Positions 16,213 to 24,582 of a stretch of 33,023 nt of DNA are shown piece by piece; within the stretch, counting starts at the first letter, position 1, and each line of letters begins with the position of its first letter. Below the pieces are notes generated by a model. It had not been told where the DNA came from. It saw only the letters and a program-made list of their open reading frames with translations, and ran no database searches. The position numbers and the translations under genes were made by a program. The DNA is from JAXHNE01 sp038316995 (lineage in GTDB: Bacteria; Patescibacteriota; Saccharimonadia; Saccharimonadales; JAXHNE01): contig JBBQAZ010000005.1 of the NCBI GenBank assembly GCA_038316995.1, forward strand, positions 1 to 33,023, given 5' to 3'.

Positions 16213-16782
16213 GTGGCATTTGAAGATTTTAAGACCAAAGATACAGTTGTAATCGTCTATACAGGTGAAGGCAAGGGGAAGACCTCTGCCTCGGTAGGTT
16301 TATTGGCGCGCGCACTCGGAACTCGGTGGAAGGTAGCATTCATTCAATTTATCAAATACTGGGGTGTTGGCGAACACGTGTTTATCCGCGATATTCAAGA
16401 TGTTTATGGCGATGATTTATACTTTTATAAAGGCGGTAAAGGCTTTTATAAAGCAGGCGATTTAAGCGAAAAGCACGTTACCGATAAGCAGCACAAAAAG
16501 GCAGCAATAGACACCTACAACGAAGCGCTAAACTGTGTTAAAAGTGGCAAATACAATCTTGTAATATGCGACGAGATCAATAATGCTGTCCACGATGGTC
16601 TATTAACCGAAGTCCAGATGGAAAAGCTGATTAAAGTTGCAGAAGGCAAAGTATCTTTGTGCCTTACGGGCAGAGATTTCCCCAAGAATCTTCTTACTTA
16701 TGTTGATATAGCTACCGACATGACCAAAATTAAGCACCATTTTGATAACAAATTTCTTGCAAACAAAGGAATTGACTACTAG
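16213..16782 (+). CDS. CobA/CobO/BtuR-family corrinoid adenosyltransferase-like ATPase
   Basis: 189 aa with a GTG start. The P-loop is GEGKGKT (18-24) in 'VVIVYTGEGKGKTSASVGLL', characteristic of the CobA/CobO/BtuR family that transfers adenosyl from ATP to cob(I)yrinic acid a,c-diamide or cobalamin. 'LVICDEINNAVHDGLL' provides the Walker-B-like Asp-Glu, and 'LCLTGRDFPKNLLTYVDIATDMTKIKHH', read in part, is the family C-terminal block. Length matches the family. No other corrinoid gene is visible, so it may act on scavenged cobamide or have been repurposed. It is coupled to the hypothetical gene upstream (4-bp gap). Confidence 0.85.
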   Translation: MAFEDFKTKDTVVIVYTGEGKGKTSASVGLLARALGTRWKVAFIQFIKYWGVGEHVFIRDIQDVYGDDLYFYKGGKGFYKAGDLSEKHVTDKQHKKAAIDTYNEALNCVKSGKYNLVICDEINNAVHDGLLTEVQMEKLIKVAEGKVSLCLTGRDFPKNLLTYVDIATDMTKIKHHFDNKFLANKGIDY

Positions 16783-16814
16783 TATTCCAATTAGCCTATT
16801 TTCAATGCTATTTC

Positions 16815-16838
16815 AAACGCAATAAAGCGTTTAATTCT
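16815..16838 (+). terminator. Possible terminator after the CobO-like gene
   Basis: A perfect 6-bp stem AAACGC/GCGTTT (16815-16820 and 16827-16832) with a 6-nt loop, followed only by AATTCTT. The weak U-tract makes it doubtful. Confidence 0.4.
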
Positions 16839-16875
16839 TAAACAAATACTGATAAACAAGTGATACCATGGCATT

Positions 16876-17394
16876 ATGCAGCAAACACTATATTTAATGT
16901 TAGGTTATCCCGGAGCAGGGAAAACAACTGTGGCGCAATTTGTATCTGAGATTACTGGCGCAGTTCACATTTGGGCTGACCATGAACGTAAAATTAGATA
17001 CGGTGAGCCATGTTATTCCAAATCAGAGAATAAGGAACTTTATGATGCATTGAATGAAAAAGTTACAGATTTACTTGATGCCGGGAAAAGCGTAGTTTAT
17101 GACACTGCATTTAATCATTATGAAGACAGGAAGAAACTTCGATTAATAGCCGATAATCGGAGTGTCCAGACTATATTGCTCTGGGTTCGTGCACCCCGAG
17201 ATATCGCAAAAGACCGAGCTGTTGACAGTAAAGAAAACCAACCAACTAGAGTCTTAAATGATAAAAATCCAATGCAACATGAACATTTTGAGTATCTAAG
17301 CGACAAACTAGAAGATCCGCACTCAAATGAAAGATTAATTAAAATAGACGGAACAAAGGTTAGCAAAAATATTATTTCAGACTTACTTAATTAA
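16876..17394 (+). CDS. P-loop kinase of the AAA_33/polynucleotide-kinase type
   Basis: 172 aa. Walker A GYPGAGKT (10-17) lies at the very N terminus, followed by 'VHIWADHERKIRYG'. 'GKSVVYDTAFNHYEDRKKL' contains the Asp expected in the zeta-toxin/polynucleotide-kinase-like group, and 'VRAPRDIAKDRAVDSKEN' resembles its Arg-rich lid. The likely activity is ATP-dependent phosphorylation of a small molecule or nucleic acid end; the substrate cannot be told. A weak TACCAT lies 6 nt upstream of the ATG. Its 3' end overlaps the convergent gene by 8 bp. Confidence 0.75.
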   Translation: MQQTLYLMLGYPGAGKTTVAQFVSEITGAVHIWADHERKIRYGEPCYSKSENKELYDALNEKVTDLLDAGKSVVYDTAFNHYEDRKKLRLIADNRSVQTILLWVRAPRDIAKDRAVDSKENQPTRVLNDKNPMQHEHFEYLSDKLEDPHSNERLIKIDGTKVSKNIISDLLN

Positions 17395-18745
17395 GAACTC
17401 TCACTGGCTCAACATAGAAAAAATTACCAACAGGCTTCAAAGACTCACTCGATATTTCCATGTAAGTCAACGATACATCAGATTCAACGCATATGAATCC
17501 AATTCTATATGTATCATTCGCGGCCTCACTATTTCTGTCCGCAAAAGCGATTCCGAAACAATTGTTTTCCGATTCTGGCGGATTTTCACCAATCTCACTC
17601 ACAGATACGTTCTGAGGTGTATTGGCAATAGTTACTTTTTCGTATTGACCGATTTCTTCTCCTAACCTATAAAATCCGTCGAACATTGTTGCAGCAAACT
17701 CAACACTACTATCATCAGCTTTCTCTGCTGCAATAAATCGATATTTTTGATTGGCGGAGATAAGACGCCAAAGATCGTTTTGGACTCTGGCAGTTTCTAC
17801 AAAATTGCCATCTTTGTTCACATCCGTAAACTGTGAAATATCCACTTTACTAACTTCACCAAGTCCGCCTAAGTTCGAGTTCGTGACAACAATACTTCCG
17901 TTTTCATCGTAATGCACTTTATTGCCTATATTTTCATCCGAAATCACAACATTCGTTTTGTTTGAATCCAAGTTTATCTCAAACGAACGAGCATTGTAGC
18001 CACCGTCACAATTAAAACAATTTGCTTGTTGAAAAAGTATGTTTTTTCCATCAGGTGATATTGCTGCAGAAAAGAAATGCGCATCATTTAAATCTTCAGA
18101 TGATAAGCCATCTTCTGGCTGAGGTTCTGATTCGCGAATTAATTTTGGATCTTGGGTACCCTGAACGACAAAAGTCCTAGTGGTTTTTTTGTCACTTTCC
18201 TCAAAACCAGGTAACTCATCATAAGTAAACAACCGATGCTGAGCGTTTGCCGGGCCAATCGATGAATTATTAGTAACTTCTAGTTCGGACTCTAATCCAT
18301 CCTGCGAATAAAGAAATATTTTTTGTTGATCATCTGTATAAACAGCAACATACGCTCGCCATTCATTTTGATAATTGGAATAAAAGTCTAAAACACGTGA
18401 ATCCACGTGTGTAATCTCGTCAGTAAGTACTTGCTCTACCTTCAAAATTGGATCATAGGCTATTAATTTTGTTCCAAGTTTAAAAAATAGCGTGTCTTTG
18501 GTTAAGGTTGTAATTTTTTTGGACTTTTCTGTCTGAACTGCGGTATTTTGATCTGAGGTATCGGTTGGTTTTGATAGAAACCATGCAGCCGTTCCGCCAA
18601 TCAAAAGAACACTCACTAAAATTCCACTTATCAGGCCTTTTTTTGAATTCTTTTTTTTCAATTCGGTTTGTGTGGTCGCATCAACATCACCGCTTACTTC
18701 TGCATTAGTACTATGACTATGCTCATTAGTATTTCCGTCTTCCAT
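17387..18745 (-). CDS. Membrane-anchored extracytoplasmic protein, 452 aa, unknown
   Basis: A 36-residue polar cytoplasmic N terminus ending in Lys-rich 'KKKNSKKG' precedes one membrane helix (about 37-57). A large extracytoplasmic domain follows, with many beta-strand-like segments. 'HFFSAAISPDGKNILFQQ' resembles blades of TolB/WD-type propellers, so a beta-propeller is possible. Paired Cys ('NCFNC') and further Cys may form disulphides or bind metal. Unlike many neighbours it has a real SD (AAGGAG, 6-nt spacer) and a promoter that overlaps the nuclease promoter. Specific function unknown. Confidence 0.75.
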   Translation of the reverse strand: MEDGNTNEHSHSTNAEVSGDVDATTQTELKKKNSKKGLISGILVSVLLIGGTAAWFLSKPTDTSDQNTAVQTEKSKKITTLTKDTLFFKLGTKLIAYDPILKVEQVLTDEITHVDSRVLDFYSNYQNEWRAYVAVYTDDQQKIFLYSQDGLESELEVTNNSSIGPANAQHRLFTYDELPGFEESDKKTTRTFVVQGTQDPKLIRESEPQPEDGLSSEDLNDAHFFSAAISPDGKNILFQQANCFNCDGGYNARSFEINLDSNKTNVVISDENIGNKVHYDENGSIVVTNSNLGGLGEVSKVDISQFTDVNKDGNFVETARVQNDLWRLISANQKYRFIAAEKADDSSVEFAATMFDGFYRLGEEIGQYEKVTIANTPQNVSVSEIGENPPESENNCFGIAFADRNSEAANDTYRIGFICVESDVSLTYMEISSESLKPVGNFFYVEPVRVLN

Positions 18746-18768
18746 TTTTGCTCCTTATGCTTAAACAA

Positions 18769-18798
18769 ATTGTACTCCTGCGCACAACTCCTTACAAT
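18769..18798. promoter_or_regulatory. Fully overlapping divergent promoters
   Basis: Plus strand: TTGTAC (18770-18775), 17 bp, TACAAT (18793-18798). Minus strand: TTGTAA (18797-18792), 17 bp, TACAAT (18774-18769). Each -35 coincides with the other's -10 through the inverted repeat ATTGTA/TACAAT, so one polymerase would exclude the other. Confidence 0.7.
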
Positions 18799-18805
18799 AA
18801 GGTTA

Positions 18806-19381
18806 ATGATAAAGCTTAGAAAAAAACACAAAAGATTAATATTCACTCTAATCTTGACGCTACTTCTTGGTCTTTTTAGATACACGATTACAGATGATGG
18901 CTTGCTTCAAAAGATACCAGGACCAGCACCGCCAGGAACTTACCGCGTAATTAGTTTTGAAGATGGGGATACTGTTACTGTCGACATGAACGGCACAGAA
19001 GAACGAATTCGTTTTATTGGAATTGACACGCCGGAAACTCAGGATCCACGTAAACCAGTTCAATGTTTTGGCAAAGCAGCAAGCGCGTTTACGAGGGATT
19101 TAATTGCAAACAGTCCAGTCAGGCTTGAACTTGACCCGCTCAGCAGTAATCGCGATCGTTATAATCGTTTACTTCGGTACATATATCTGCCAGATGGCAG
19201 GCTAGTACAAGCAGAGATTCTTAAAGCTGGGTATGGTTTTGCTTACACCAGCTTTCCGTTTACGAAATCTGAAGATTTTTTGAACTACCAAAGAGAGGCC
19301 AGGGAACAAAACCGTGGCCTCTGGAGCGAATGCACCCCTGAAATAAACCAATGGGGCGGATACACCTCCAACCCAGAGTAG
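18806..19381 (+). CDS. Membrane-anchored staphylococcal-nuclease-like nuclease
   Basis: 191 aa from the ATG at 18806, 7 nt after the -10 (leaderless). A longer reading from 18668 would overlap the divergent gene and is rejected. A basic start and hydrophobic helix (about 11-25) form a signal anchor. The SNase domain follows: DGDT (53-56), Arg69, 'IDTPET' with Asp74, Thr75 and Glu77, and 'DRYNRLLRY' with Arg121. These match the Ca2+ ligands and catalytic Arg/Glu/Arg of SNase. It would degrade DNA or RNA outside the membrane, consistent with nucleotide scavenging in a reduced-genome organism (inference). Confidence 0.9.
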   Translation: MIKLRKKHKRLIFTLILTLLLGLFRYTITDDGLLQKIPGPAPPGTYRVISFEDGDTVTVDMNGTEERIRFIGIDTPETQDPRKPVQCFGKAASAFTRDLIANSPVRLELDPLSSNRDRYNRLLRYIYLPDGRLVQAEILKAGYGFAYTSFPFTKSEDFLNYQREAREQNRGLWSECTPEINQWGGYTSNPE

Positions 19382-19394
19382 GCTAACGTTTCTA

Positions 19395-19410
19395 AGACTC
19401 TTTCGAGTCT
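19395..19410 (+). terminator. Hairpin between the nuclease and lipoprotein genes
   Basis: AGACTC-TTTC-GAGTCT forms a 6-bp stem with a tetraloop 14 bp after the nuclease stop. Only AATT follows, so it is a weak terminator or a structural element just before the next -35. Confidence 0.45.
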
Positions 19411-19412
19411 AA

Positions 19413-19441
19413 TTGACGTATTTGCTACTATCTGTTATTGT
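19413..19441 (+). promoter_or_regulatory. Promoter of the LysM lipoprotein, leaderless
   Basis: TTGACG (19413-19418), 17-bp spacer, TATTGT (19436-19441), then 7 nt to the ATG at 19449. It decides the start codon: upstream ATGs would lie inside the promoter. Confidence 0.65.
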
Positions 19442-19448
19442 ATACTTT

Positions 19449-20225
19449 ATGGAATTTTATGGAGTAAAAGAAAAAGTTGCGGCTGCAACGTTTTCTGCAT
19501 TAGCACTAGCAAGCTGCATGAACGACAATCAGCCAGAGAGCACTTCACACCCAACAATAGTTGTTGGAGTTAACCAGTACGAAATTTCTCAACCACCAGA
19601 TTTAGAACAATTTAATACTTGCAATACATACCCCGAAGCCGTCTATATTGATACGCCGAGCAATCAAGAAATTAGAGATGGAGTTTCAAAAAACCTAATA
19701 ACCCTAAATCACATAGTTGGACTCAATGAATCACTTGAATCAATTGCATCCTGTTATTTTGAGCAGCCTGAGTACGGTTTAATGAGTATCAAGAGTTCAA
19801 ACATAATTACTGAAGAACCGAATCAAGGTGAAACGTTAATAATTCGATTAAGTAACCCAATGAGTTTCATTACTAATGGAGTTTCAGGAGACGTGATTGT
19901 TGAGCAAACTGGTCTTCGTACAGCACTCGTTAATGAACTAATCGCTAATCAAATCAACGAAAATATTATAGTGCTTACAAAGCAAGCCCCATGCAATTCC
20001 GGTGCTGTTTACTATATTTCACAAGAAGGCGACACTCTACAATCAATTGCAAATATATTCGTTACTGTTGCAGACGATATTTACGGCTTCAATGGAATCT
20101 TGCCGCCAAATTATGCAACTGCAGGTAATGAAGTCGATGAAGTAATTGAAGCAGGATATATATTACAAATTCCAGAACATGGTCAGGTATTTGACATGCC
20201 AGCCAACGCTTTTCGTTGCGATTAA
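19449..20225 (+). CDS. Lipoprotein with LysM-like domains
   Basis: 258 aa from the ATG at 19449. A short signal sequence ends in the lipobox LASC (Cys23), so the mature protein would be lipid-anchored outside the cell. Two LysM-like regions are visible: one weak at about 85-136 ('LNHIVGLNESLESIASCYF' then 'GETLIIR'), and a better one at about 187-243 ('YYISQEGDTLQSIANIF' then 'VIEAGYILQIP'). LysM domains bind N-acetylglucosamine-containing glycans such as peptidoglycan. It may tether the cell to peptidoglycan of its own or of a host cell (inference). Confidence 0.78.
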   Translation: MEFYGVKEKVAAATFSALALASCMNDNQPESTSHPTIVVGVNQYEISQPPDLEQFNTCNTYPEAVYIDTPSNQEIRDGVSKNLITLNHIVGLNESLESIASCYFEQPEYGLMSIKSSNIITEEPNQGETLIIRLSNPMSFITNGVSGDVIVEQTGLRTALVNELIANQINENIIVLTKQAPCNSGAVYYISQEGDTLQSIANIFVTVADDIYGFNGILPPNYATAGNEVDEVIEAGYILQIPEHGQVFDMPANAFRCD

Positions 20226-20449
20226 GACTACATTTATACATTTTACTGTTTGATTATTATGAAATAGTTATCAGTCTAGGGTAACTGGTAAGATTCGCTT
20301 GCTATTTTTTTACTCAATATGTATCTTCGAAAATATTCTTTTGAAATATACAAAGGCCTAAAAATAATATAAAACTCTGATTAGATTTCTAGTGGAATTT
20401 GATGTTATGATAGTTGACTTTTTCTTTATTTCGTGTATAGTACTAATTC
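20226..20449 (+). promoter_or_regulatory. AT-rich intergenic region with a promoter at its right end
   Basis: 224 bp without a gene. TTGACT (20414-20419), 16-bp spacer and TATAGT (20436-20441) form a promoter 8 nt before the ATG at 20450. Nothing else is recognised in the rest. Confidence 0.55.
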
Positions 20450-20740
20450 ATGAAAGATAGATATGAAGGCACTCATTTACCAGAAGAAGTTTCTGATGCG
20501 CGATTGATGGCCACAAGTCTAGGAATAATCGCCGGAATAGGTGGAGCAGTATTTTGGGGAGGGGCAATTCTCGTTGATGGTGGCGCTGAACCTGCAGTAG
20601 ACGGCGCAAACGTAACAGGTCTAAACGAATCATATGATGCTGGATCAGACTTTGAACGTGAAAACTTTTTTGCAAGTTTAGTAATTGGCGGTGTGGCGTT
20701 CACATCAGCCATCGATATTCGACGTAAAAATCTATTATAA
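20450..20740 (+). CDS. Small membrane protein, 96 aa
   Basis: Not recognised. Two hydrophobic segments are present, about 20-42 ('MATSLGIIAGIGGAVFWGGA') and about 75-89 ('ASLVIGGVAFTSAID'), separated by a polar acidic linker, giving a hairpin topology with a basic C-terminal RRKN. Its promoter places the start codon at the transcription start (leaderless). It converges on the glycosyltransferase gene, 12 bp apart. Confidence 0.6.
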   Translation: MKDRYEGTHLPEEVSDARLMATSLGIIAGIGGAVFWGGAILVDGGAEPAVDGANVTGLNESYDAGSDFERENFFASLVIGGVAFTSAIDIRRKNLL

Positions 20741-20752
20741 ACGGCCTTGAAT

Positions 20753-21589
20753 TTACATCGGATGGGGGCGGGCTTCCGATTTCTTTAAGAGATTTTTGAG
20801 GCTTCTCTGGTTAGTTACGGGATCGTAAGACCTGCGTAACGGATACAGGGTCAAGTAACCAATCCAATAAAAGCCTGTCGCTATAATTGGAGCAATGCTG
20901 TAGATACTGTGAATTGAATACGTCTTACGGTACACGCCCATGTAGTGTGCAAAACTCACGACATCATCATCGTATCGGCGCGAAGAAGTGCTTGCTAGCA
21001 TCTCACTTCTGTAGCAAATCGGTCTATGCTGCTGCATCATGTGGACCGCCAAATCTAGATCTTCGTGTAGTTCTTTACTGCGACACACTTCGTCTCTTAG
21101 GCTTTGCCAAGCATCTTTTCTGATAACCATATTTGACCCGAATAAAAACGGTACGTGCGGAGCACCTCGGTACAAGTTTTTACGAATCAAATGATCAATT
21201 TTATAATTTGTTTTAGGTGATGGCATATCGTAGTAGCTAACCGGTCCGGTTGCAGCAAAAATTGTGTCATCAAACATAATATTTAAAACAGTTTTCACCC
21301 AAGACTTTGGCAATATTGTGTCAGCATCTATCCGGCCTATTAAATCTGATGTTACACAATCAAATCCGGTATCACGAGCGTAAACAACTCCTTGTCGTTT
21401 CTCTGATATAACAGTCACAAAATCATATCTGTTTACAATGTCTAATGTTGCATCTGTAGAATTATTGTCCACGACAATTACTTCGTCGGGCAGTACGGAT
21501 TGAGCTGCAATTGCGTCCAGACATGCGCCAATGTAGTCTTCTTCGTTAAAAACAGGTATAATGATGCTTAAGCTTTTAACTTTAGTCAT
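20753..21589 (-). CDS. Family 2 glycosyltransferase
   Basis: 278 aa. The GT-A fold is evident from 'LSIIIPVFNEEDYIGACLDA', 'VIVVDNNSTDATLDIV' and the DxD motif in 'LIGRIDADTILPKSW'. 'GSNMVIRKDAW' and 'ELHEDLDLAVHMM' supply the acceptor-side motif with the probable catalytic Asp. One hydrophobic segment near the C terminus ('IAPIIATGFYWIGYLTLYPL') anchors it to the membrane. It likely transfers a sugar from a nucleotide or lipid-linked donor to an envelope glycan or glycolipid. The ATG is 6 nt after an extended -10 (TGCTACTCT). It is divergent from the glycosidase-like gene, 28 bp apart. Confidence 0.88.
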   Translation of the reverse strand: MTKVKSLSIIIPVFNEEDYIGACLDAIAAQSVLPDEVIVVDNNSTDATLDIVNRYDFVTVISEKRQGVVYARDTGFDCVTSDLIGRIDADTILPKSWVKTVLNIMFDDTIFAATGPVSYYDMPSPKTNYKIDHLIRKNLYRGAPHVPFLFGSNMVIRKDAWQSLRDEVCRSKELHEDLDLAVHMMQQHRPICYRSEMLASTSSRRYDDDVVSFAHYMGVYRKTYSIHSIYSIAPIIATGFYWIGYLTLYPLRRSYDPVTNQRSLKNLLKKSEARPHPM

Positions 21590-21617
21590 GTTACTAGAGT
21601 AGCAAAATACCTATCAA

Positions 21618-22748
21618 ATGAATAAGAAAAAACATACATTAAAATCGCGTAAAGCCCAATCAACTGGTCTTTTAAAAATGCCCTGCAATAAATTAAAGAA
21701 CTTTTGGCAAGCAAAGCTTTGGCACAAGGGGCTAATAATCCTAAGTACAATAATCTTTGTTGCCGTGTTAATCATGTACGCCGTTGCGCAGTGGTATATG
21801 TTCTCTGTCAGAGACAATAAACTAGAAGTTGGTGCAACCTTTATCCCGGCTTATGCAAGGCATTTTGGGTTAGACGATAAAGAAACTCTTCAGGCGAGCA
21901 TTGATGAACTTGGAATTAAAAAATTCAGGCTGGTAAGTTATTGGAACGTTGGAGAGCCAGAGCGGGGAGTATACGATTTTAGTGAGTTAGATTGGCAGTT
22001 TGACATGATTGAACAAGCTGGTGGCAGTATTTCCTTGGCTATTGGCCTTCGTCAACCGCGCTGGCCAGAGTGCCATATGCCAAAATGGGCAGAAAAATTA
22101 CCAATGAGTGAATGGTCCGAAGAACTTAAAGCCTACATGCAGGCCACAATAGAGCGCTATCAAGACCGCACAGTACTGCAAAGCTATCAACTAGAAAATG
22201 AATTTTTCTTAAAAGTGTTTGGCATTTGTCCAGATCATAGCCGTGAACGTTTAGTGGACGAATATAAATTTGTTAAACTAATTGATCCAACTAGACCGGT
22301 TGTTGTAAGCCGCAGCAACAATGGTATCGGACTTCCAGTAGGTGAACCACAGCCTGACATATCTGCAGTTTCTGTGTATAAACGCGTTTGGGATAAAACT
22401 TTAACAAAACGCTATTTTGAATATCCATTTCCAGCTTGGTTTTACTCATCGCTTGCTGGTGGTGGTAAATTACTCAACGGCAACGATATGATTATTCATG
22501 AACTCCAAACGGAGTCCTGGCTACCAGCAGGGTTTGAAATGAATGATGTCAATGATATTCCAGAACAAGAAAAGTCACTCAATGCAAAACGTCTTAAAGA
22601 CCGAATACGCTACGGCGAATCAACCGGTATGAAAGAAATGTACCTTTGGGGAATAGAGTGGTGGTACTGGCAAAAAGTAGCCGCGGACAAACCTGACCTT
22701 TGGAACACCGCAACATCAGAAATAGAACGCATCCACCAATCTAACTAA
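21618..22748 (+). CDS. Membrane-anchored glycoside-hydrolase-like protein (clan GH-A type)
   Basis: 376 aa. A basic N terminus and membrane helix (about 39-58) precede a TIM-barrel-like domain. 'LGIKKFRLVSYWNVGEPERG', 'LAIGLRQPRWPECHMPKWA' and 'QLENEFF' with Glu195 after Asn fit the clan GH-A acid/base. 'IIHELQTESW' offers Glu295 as nucleophile. It therefore probably cleaves beta-linked glycans outside the membrane; the exact family (GH5, GH39, GH42-like) cannot be set by eye. The start codon follows CAAAAT by 9 nt and no SD is visible. It forms a divergent pair with the GT2 gene, suggesting glycan remodelling. Confidence 0.72.
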   Translation: MNKKKHTLKSRKAQSTGLLKMPCNKLKNFWQAKLWHKGLIILSTIIFVAVLIMYAVAQWYMFSVRDNKLEVGATFIPAYARHFGLDDKETLQASIDELGIKKFRLVSYWNVGEPERGVYDFSELDWQFDMIEQAGGSISLAIGLRQPRWPECHMPKWAEKLPMSEWSEELKAYMQATIERYQDRTVLQSYQLENEFFLKVFGICPDHSRERLVDEYKFVKLIDPTRPVVVSRSNNGIGLPVGEPQPDISAVSVYKRVWDKTLTKRYFEYPFPAWFYSSLAGGGKLLNGNDMIIHELQTESWLPAGFEMNDVNDIPEQEKSLNAKRLKDRIRYGESTGMKEMYLWGIEWWYWQKVAADKPDLWNTATSEIERIHQSN

Positions 22749-22760
22749 CACAATTAGTCA

Positions 22761-22789
22761 TTTACTATTACTTTGTAATTTAGTAAAAT
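22761..22789 (+). promoter_or_regulatory. Promoter of the 567-aa gene, leaderless
   Basis: TTTACT (22761-22766), 17-bp spacer, TAAAAT (22784-22789), then 7 nt to the ATG at 22797. Confidence 0.55.
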
Positions 22790-22796
22790 ACATTGT

Positions 22797-24500
22797 ATGA
22801 CTGAGTCGTTAAATAAACAAGATCCGTTTCAAGCTGCGCTAAAATTAGCCAGAGAGGAAGCAGCTGGTGGCGTATGCTCAATGTTGGTACTCGACCTAAT
22901 GCACATGATAGATCAATGTGAAGTTAAGAGCTCGCTAAGTAGATTGGATGACAGCTGGACAAAGCCAAGACGTGTAAGTGTCTGTGAAAATCAAGAAATC
23001 AGTCAAGAAAAAATTACATTACAGCCACTTACAACAACATTACAATACGGTGCTCGATTAGCCCGTAGCCAATCTCATTTACCATACTATTCTACGAAAA
23101 GTGTAGAGCAAACTATTTATTACATTGAGCCAATAGGTGATGAAACTTACGCCATTCCACTATGGAATATGATTGAACGTTCAGAAGACTCCCAGGACTG
23201 CAGTATTGCCATATTTTTACCAGCTCGCGATCAAGGTGACTTAGATTACTCATTGGTAGCTACATCAAATGACGAGTCTAATCCATACTCTCTTCAACAG
23301 TTAGTAAGCGAACAGCCAATTACCCACAAAAGTGTTCTAGAAGATCTAAAACGGGTATTAAAATCCAGCAGTGTCTTTACTTCTTACAATTTACTACGTG
23401 ACACTGAAGAGCAAATAATAAGCACTTCAAAAACATTATTTGAAAAACTCCAAATTGCTGAACTTAGAAAAAGACTACTGCCACTTGGGAACGGTGAACT
23501 TGCGACAAGACGTAATGAAACAGACCCAGTCACATCATATATATTTGACCTTCGATCAATTGCAGGCTCTGTCCATGAAGGTATCTCAGCAAAAACAACA
23601 GAGGCTGGCAACGAATTTAACTTTGTACTTAACACCGCCACTGGTCGCATCGCTTGCAGTGGAGCGTTTAATCTCGGAACCTCAAAACGCACGGCACTAC
23701 TTGGACAACTGCTTCCACCGGATTCTCCGTTAGAAAGCTACACTGCGTACTTAGACGCAGCACCAGACGAACCAAGTGAAAAATTATTCGATTTACTTGG
23801 CAAAGCCCTAAAAGTTCCAGAAATTGTTACCGATGATGAGCTCATTGGAATCATAAATGATATTTTAAAAAACGCCCTAGAACAAAAACCATACTCCCTT
23901 AGATTGGTAGACGAAAAAATACAGAAGCTTGTTAATCGGTATAGAAAAACAAATGAAATTGCCGATACAACCCATATCGATATTGGCTCACTAGACATAT
24001 CACAACTGGAAGGTGGGAAGTTTTTACACGAAGCACGTTACATCCGTGCACAAGTAAAAGCTAACAAAAAACAAGACGTGTTTAGTAAAGCGCGAAATCT
24101 CTACGGCTGTGAAGTTCAAGGAGCTGCAAAAGCATTCAATTTCCATACTACGGATAACGGAGAAACAGCGCGTCGCTGCCTAGCTATTGACTGTAAAGAA
24201 GCGTTTATTGCCGGTAAAATCAAACAATCGGTTGCACTAAATTGTACCAAAAGCTTTCTATCAACAGACGCAGATTATTGCATAGCAAGAGGCTCAAAAA
24301 TTGCATTTCAGTACACAAACGCTAGAGATTGTCAGGCAATAGATTGCGAAGAAGTATTCACGCCTCCTCAAAATAGATCACACACAGGCGCTACAGCTAT
24401 ACAACGCTGCACAACACAACACACCCCAGAATTTACTGGTAAGGTCGCTAAAAACAAGAGGAAGCCTTTTTTCCGGCAAAGAAAAAACCGCTCATTCTAA
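22797..24500 (+). CDS. 567-aa unknown protein with Cys-rich C-terminal repeats
   Basis: Not recognised. No signal peptide or membrane helix is seen. The first 430 residues are mixed alpha/beta, with no known motif found. From about residue 430 to 525 a degenerate repeat of about 16-22 residues appears, each with a small residue, Cys, then Phe: 'LYGCEVQGAAKAF', 'CLAIDCKEAFIAG', 'VALNCTKSFLST', 'CIARGSKIAFQYT', 'CQAIDCEEVFTPP'. The regular spacing suggests a small beta-helix or solenoid, or a Cys-lined metal site. The C terminus is strongly basic. The gene has its own leaderless promoter. Confidence 0.7.
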   Translation: MTESLNKQDPFQAALKLAREEAAGGVCSMLVLDLMHMIDQCEVKSSLSRLDDSWTKPRRVSVCENQEISQEKITLQPLTTTLQYGARLARSQSHLPYYSTKSVEQTIYYIEPIGDETYAIPLWNMIERSEDSQDCSIAIFLPARDQGDLDYSLVATSNDESNPYSLQQLVSEQPITHKSVLEDLKRVLKSSSVFTSYNLLRDTEEQIISTSKTLFEKLQIAELRKRLLPLGNGELATRRNETDPVTSYIFDLRSIAGSVHEGISAKTTEAGNEFNFVLNTATGRIACSGAFNLGTSKRTALLGQLLPPDSPLESYTAYLDAAPDEPSEKLFDLLGKALKVPEIVTDDELIGIINDILKNALEQKPYSLRLVDEKIQKLVNRYRKTNEIADTTHIDIGSLDISQLEGGKFLHEARYIRAQVKANKKQDVFSKARNLYGCEVQGAAKAFNFHTTDNGETARRCLAIDCKEAFIAGKIKQSVALNCTKSFLSTDADYCIARGSKIAFQYTNARDCQAIDCEEVFTPPQNRSHTGATAIQRCTTQHTPEFTGKVAKNKRKPFFRQRKNRSF

Positions 24501-24568
24501 GTGAACGTATCTTATCATTATAGCATATTTTGTCAATTATGTCTATATACATAAGGGGTTTAATAGGG

Positions 24569-24574
24569 TAGAAT
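24569..24574 (+). promoter_or_regulatory. -10 box of smpB, leaderless
   Basis: TAGAAT lies 8 nt before the smpB ATG at 24583, with no SD between. Confidence 0.45.
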
Positions 24575-24582
24575 AGGTCATT

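Noticed and set aside
18668..18805. Longer N terminus of the nuclease from an upstream in-frame Met
   Set aside because: It would run through the overlapping promoters and into the divergent gene; the signal-anchor and -10 spacing support the start at 18806.
24470..24500. Terminator after the 567-aa gene
   Set aside because: The weak hairpin has its T-run only on the minus strand, where no gene ends, so it does not fit the plus-strand gene.
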